From the NCBI GenBank assembly GCA_030612365.1, contig JAUWOA010000013.1:1-32629 (forward strand): 32,629 bases of DNA, read 5' to 3'. The stretch comes from Candidatus Thorarchaeota archaeon (GTDB taxonomy: Archaea; Asgardarchaeota; Thorarchaeia; Thorarchaeales; Thorarchaeaceae). The translations under genes and the position numbers were made by a program. The notes beneath the pieces were generated by a model. It had not been told where the DNA came from. It ran no database searches and saw only the letters and a program-made list of their open reading frames with translations. This document shows, piece by piece, positions 30,591-32,629 of this stretch (the first letter of the stretch is position 1; every line of letters starts with the position of its first letter).

Positions 30591-32614
30591 TGACCCCTCC
30601 TCACTAGTAGAGTTCCATCTCTACGCTGTTCTGCAGACCAGTCTGGTCCAAGATAAGTCGTCGAATCCACCTGTTCAATGATTGCCGGTCCGTTGATTTG
30701 CTGTTTCACTGATAGTTGCTCTCTCCTATAGACCTCAGCACGTGCACAGGAGCCATCCTCAAGAATTACGTCACGCTGACTGTGCGGGTTCATCACTTCC
30801 AGCTGGTCGTGTCGATATGGCCTCAAGTCCACCTGCTTGGCTCTGGCGACCACCCGCACGGTGACCCATTCGACTGCTCTCCGTTTCATTCTGTAGCCGT
30901 ATATCCTCTCATGTTCAGACTCGAATAGATGCCTAGACGCAGACAACAGTTCGCGCTGACGCCGTGGCAAACGGATGGAGAGTTCGTGTGACTGGCCTGC
31001 GTATCGCATGTCTATGGACCACTCACATGCGATATGCTGTTTCTCTGCCCCTTGCTCTATGAGCCTGTGTTTGGATTCCTCGGTGAGCTCGCTGAGAGCC
31101 GAAGTAACTTCTTTCGCTTCCATTTCGGAGTCAGTTGTGAGAACAGTCCTCATTAGGTCCACTCTTAGGTCAGCGCACACGAGTCCTAGGGCCGATGTTA
31201 TCCCTGGAAAAGGCGGGACTATAATCGTGTTGATGTTAAGAGCTTCAGCGATATCCACGGCTTGGGTGGGTCCTGCACCTCCGAACGGAACCAGTATGAA
31301 CTGCCGCGGATCGTGTCCTCGCTCCACCGTCACCTCTCTGATTGCTTGCATCATGTTTGAGGTCGAGATTCTGATGATACCCAATGCGACTTCGTTCACG
31401 GTCTTGCCTATCTTTCTTGAGAGCCTGCTAACCGCAGTTCTTGAGCAATCCACGCTAAGCTGCACTCTGCCGCCCAGAAAGAACTGAGGGTTTAGCCTTC
31501 CCAGCAATAGGTTGGCATCCGTGACCGTGGCCTTGAGTCCCTGTTTGTCATATGCTGCAGGTCCAGGATCAGCACCAGCGCTCTGTGGACCAACATGGAG
31601 TACGCCCGCATCATCAACCCACGCGATGCTCCCTCCTCCTGCTCCGATGGTCTTCACGTCAACTGAAGGCACACGTAGCGGAAGTCCTCCAACTTCATTG
31701 TCCGGTTTCACAACCACTTTTCCCACAATTGCGCTAATGTCGCAGCTGGTGCCCCCCATGTCCACTGTGATGGCCTGTTCTGCTCCGCTCTGACTTGCGA
31801 TATGCCAGCCACCCATCACCCCTCCAGCAAGGCCTGAGATTGCCAAGCCGATTGCTCGACCGCTGGCGCGACTGGAGTGAACTGTACCTCCATTAGACTG
31901 CATAATCAACAGTTTGCTCTTTGGACAAAGCTGCCTTAGCGATGTATCGAGGTTCCTTAGATACCCCAGAACCAACGGGCCGAGGTACGCCTCCAAAACT
32001 GTTGTAGACGTGCGTTCGAATTCTCTGAACTCTGGAAGTACTTGGGATGATGCAACGGCGTAGCATTTCATTTCCTGCTTAATGCGATCGAGCAGAATCA
32101 TTTCATGCTCAGAGTTGCAGTAGGAGAACAGCAACGAAACCGCGACCGCATCAGGTTTCTTCTTTCGAAGTAAGCTAACGATTCTCTCAACTTCATCATC
32201 ATTCAGGACCTCTATTACGTTGCCTTGTGCATCCAATCGCTCATGTACGCCAATCCTGTGCTCCCGTCCGACTAGGGGCCGCGGTCTTGTTGCTTGTAGA
32301 CTGTAGATTTCTTCTCTGTTCTGCCTTCCAATCTCCAACAAGTCTTCAAGGCCCGCAGTCGTAACAAGACATACCCTAGCCCCCTTTCTCTGGAGCATGG
32401 CGTTCGTGGCAACGGTTGTTCCATGAACAACTAAACTCACTTCAACGGGTGATGTTCCGTTATCCTCAAGGATTTCACGTATGCCTTGAATGACGGCAAT
32501 ATCCTGTGAGTGTGGTGTTGACTGAACCTTGTGAACGACCTGTTCGCCTGTATCTATGTCGACCATGATGATATCGGTAAAGGATCCTCCGACATCACAA
32601 CCTATGACCTTCAT
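30587..32614 (-). CDS. hyuA: Hydantoinase/oxoprolinase A subunit (HyuA)
   Basis: This 675-aa protein has the ASKHA-type (actin-like) ATPase fold of HyuA. Signatures are IGCDVGGSFTDIIMVD (4-19), VHGTTVATNAMLQRKGA (63-79), MQSNGGTVHSS (about 238-248), ITVDMGGTSCDIS (283-295), IGAGGGSIAWVD and PFGGAGPTQAVDIA. The C-terminal region from about 500 (RYAGQSHELSIRLP, YLGPDW) is also typical. It would activate the substrate with ATP for ring opening with HyuB. The gene is complete: ATG 32614 lies 15 bases from the window edge, with AAGGAAG directly upstream. It overlaps hyuB by four bases. Whether transporters or a hydantoin racemase lie upstream cannot be seen. Confidence 0.95.
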   Translation of the reverse strand: MKVIGCDVGGSFTDIIMVDIDTGEQVVHKVQSTPHSQDIAVIQGIREILEDNGTSPVEVSLVVHGTTVATNAMLQRKGARVCLVTTAGLEDLLEIGRQNREEIYSLQATRPRPLVGREHRIGVHERLDAQGNVIEVLNDDEVERIVSLLRKKKPDAVAVSLLFSYCNSEHEMILLDRIKQEMKCYAVASSQVLPEFREFERTSTTVLEAYLGPLVLGYLRNLDTSLRQLCPKSKLLIMQSNGGTVHSSRASGRAIGLAISGLAGGVMGGWHIASQSGAEQAITVDMGGTSCDISAIVGKVVVKPDNEVGGLPLRVPSVDVKTIGAGGGSIAWVDDAGVLHVGPQSAGADPGPAAYDKQGLKATVTDANLLLGRLNPQFFLGGRVQLSVDCSRTAVSRLSRKIGKTVNEVALGIIRISTSNMMQAIREVTVERGHDPRQFILVPFGGAGPTQAVDIAEALNINTIIVPPFPGITSALGLVCADLRVDLMRTVLTTDSEMEAKEVTSALSELTEESKHRLIEQGAEKQHIACEWSIDMRYAGQSHELSIRLPRRQRELLSASRHLFESEHERIYGYRMKRRAVEWVTVRVVARAKQVDLRPYRHDQLEVMNPHSQRDVILEDGSCARAEVYRREQLSVKQQINGPAIIEQVDSTTYLGPDWSAEQRRDGTLLVRRGQ

Positions 32615-32629
32615 CTTCCTTGGGAGTTC

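Noticed and set aside
29050-31793. Several plus-strand open frames across hyuA and hyuB
   Set aside because: All are antisense to two clearly recognisable full-length genes.

Overview
The window reads as chromosomal DNA of an Asgard archaeon, most like a Thorarchaeota-type genome. It has an archaeal-type glutamyl-tRNA synthetase, an S25e-family ribosomal protein, an archaeal AlaX editing factor and archaeal TATA-like promoters, several placed so that the mRNA would be leaderless. It also has eukaryotic-signature proteins: a C-terminal EAP30/Vps22-type ESCRT-II domain, and an Arf-like GTPase with a probable longin domain. The lineage is inferred from gene content only. No tRNA, rRNA, CRISPR array, insertion sequence or phage gene was seen.

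Layout. 1-722 (-): a truncated coiled-coil protein and a small acidic protein. 814-3253 (+): a four-cluster ferredoxin overlapping a tungsten aldehyde:ferredoxin oxidoreductase. 3298-4031 (-): a small unknown gene and a DUF123 protein. 4154-5101 (+): a metallo-beta-lactamase hydrolase. 5242-10310 (+): two translationally coupled, very large, mostly helical proteins of unknown function. 10378-13254 (+): two tandem fusions of a DapA/NAL-type aldolase to a formaldehyde-activating enzyme (Fae) domain. 13554-15024 (+): a 63-aa protein and an M20 deacylase. 15045-15827 (-): larB. 15941-18568 (+): a one-TM protein, AlaX and a sugar-phosphate nucleotidyltransferase with a beta-helix. 18712-19482 (+): S25e with an apparent ATT start and a lysine-rich repeat tail. 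19743-22416 (-): a Pro/Glu-linker coiled-coil protein, the GTPase and its winged-helix partner. 22658-25854 (+): the EAP30 protein and a DUF457 membrane protein. 25967-26230 (-): a zinc ribbon. 26371-28971 (+): gltX and a basic protein. 29004-32614 (-): hyuB and hyuA.

The two most interesting loci are these. (1) The paired aldolase-Fae fusions show reciprocal loss of key residues. The first keeps the aldolase Schiff-base lysine but lacks the Fae histidine. The second has lost the lysine (Asn) but keeps the Fae histidine. This suggests a heteromeric complex in which one subunit makes or uses a carbonyl compound, possibly formaldehyde, and the other links it to a tetrahydropterin C1 carrier. 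(2) A divergent membrane-trafficking-like cluster pairs the GTPase and its winged-helix partner with a multidomain ESCRT-II-like protein across a 241-bp shared promoter region. The remaining genes are mostly housekeeping or catabolic (aldehyde oxidation, hydantoin/oxoproline hydrolysis, tRNA charging and proofreading, nickel-pincer cofactor synthesis).
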